Positions 6,410 through 6,881 of a stretch of 6,881 nt of DNA are shown piece by piece. The stretch's first letter is position 1. Each line of letters begins with the position of its first letter. Position numbers and translations under genes: made by a program. The stretch comes from Gemmobacter sp. (lineage in GTDB: Bacteria; Pseudomonadota; Alphaproteobacteria; Rhodobacterales; Rhodobacteraceae). The DNA lies in the NCBI GenBank assembly GCA_030656535.1, contig JAUSPL010000285.1, positions 1 through 6,881 of the forward strand. The letters are read 5' to 3'. Below the pieces are notes generated by a model. That model made no database searches. It saw nothing but the letters and a program-made list of their open reading frames with translations, and was not told where the DNA came from.

Positions 6410-6881
6410 CCCTGTCTCATTTCACCGCCTCAGATGGCGCGCGGATCGCCTTTCGTGACGAAGGTGCGGGCCTGCCCGTATTGTGCCTCGCGGGCCTGAC
6501 ACGCAATGGGTCGGACTTTGACTATCTCGCCCCGCATCTGGCTGATGTACGCTTGATCCGGATGGACTATCGCGGGCGCGGCGGGTCGGATTGGACCGGG
6601 GCAAAGACCTACGCGGTGCCACGCGAAAGCAAGGATGCGGTGGAGTTGCTGGACCATCTGGGTCTGGACCGGGTGGCGATCATTGGCACGTCGCGCGGGG
6701 GGTTGAACGGGATGTTTCTGGCTGCGACGGCGCGGACCCGGCTTTCAGGTCTTTGTCTGAATGATGTCGGACCCGGTCTGGAAAAGGCCGGGCTGGGCCG
6801 CATCATGGATTATGTCGGACGCAATCCCGCCGCCAAGACCATGGAACAGGCCGCAGCTATGCTGCAGGAATTCTCGGTGGG
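6406..6881 (+). CDS. Alpha/beta-fold hydrolase (partial, runs off the right edge)
   Basis: The frame starts at an ATG inside the dehalogenase stop (ATGA) and stays open to the window end, giving 158 complete codons of a family that is usually 250-300 residues. The strand order of the fold is visible: LPVLCLAGLTRNGSDF (23-38) holds the oxyanion-hole region, RMDYRGRGGSD (52-62) follows, and the nucleophile elbow is GTSRGG (94-99) with Ser96 as nucleophile. LCLNDVGPGL (116-125) begins the strand after the elbow. The acidic residue and histidine of the triad would lie beyond the edge. No signal peptide is seen, so it is cytoplasmic. Related proteins include esterases, lactonases and haloalkane dehalogenase-like enzymes, and the substrate cannot be told from this part. 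Translational coupling with the dehalogenase implies a shared pathway or condition of expression. Confidence 0.9.
   Translation, partial: MTLSHFTASDGARIAFRDEGAGLPVLCLAGLTRNGSDFDYLAPHLADVRLIRMDYRGRGGSDWTGAKTYAVPRESKDAVELLDHLGLDRVAIIGTSRGGLNGMFLAATARTRLSGLCLNDVGPGLEKAGLGRIMDYVGRNPAAKTMEQAAAMLQEFSV

Overview
The window looks like ordinary chromosomal DNA from an alphaproteobacterium, most likely Rhodobacterales (Roseobacter/Rhodobacter group). The reasons are the high-GC coding style, an Irr-type Fur-family regulator of the Rhodobacterales form divergent from fabA, and the wording of the other proteins. The assignment comes from recalled family features; no database search was run.

Layout. (1) Positions 1-546, minus strand: fabA, with a strong Shine-Dalgarno sequence just past its stop at the window edge, pointing to a co-transcribed next gene (fabB expected). 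(2) 547-686: a short divergent control region. (3) 687-1127, plus strand: irr, with a possible promoter so close to the ATG that the mRNA may be leaderless. (4) 1133-5477, minus strand: a two-gene tripartite efflux operon, membrane fusion protein first (4278-5477) and RND pump second (1133-4270), 7 bp apart. The pump stop faces the irr stop with only 5 bp between. (5) 5478-5722: a 245-bp divergent control region holding a clean 6-5-6 palindrome that overlaps a candidate promoter for the efflux operon. (6) 5723-6881, plus strand: a haloacid dehalogenase type II gene and an alpha/beta-hydrolase gene joined by an ATGA stop/start overlap. The second gene runs off the right edge.

How they work together. 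fabA makes the cis double bond of unsaturated fatty acids, and irr is a heme/iron-responsive regulator, so the left end couples a metabolic gene and an iron regulator in one divergent promoter. The efflux operon encodes the inner-membrane pump and periplasmic adaptor but no outer-membrane channel, so a TolC-like protein must come from elsewhere. The dehalogenase and hydrolase probably form a small catabolic operon for an unknown substrate.

I found no mobile element, CRISPR array, RNA gene or evident new system. All catalytic residues I could check are intact. The points most worth a second look are the palindrome in the efflux promoter, the possible leaderless irr transcript, and the sensor-residue makeup of Irr.
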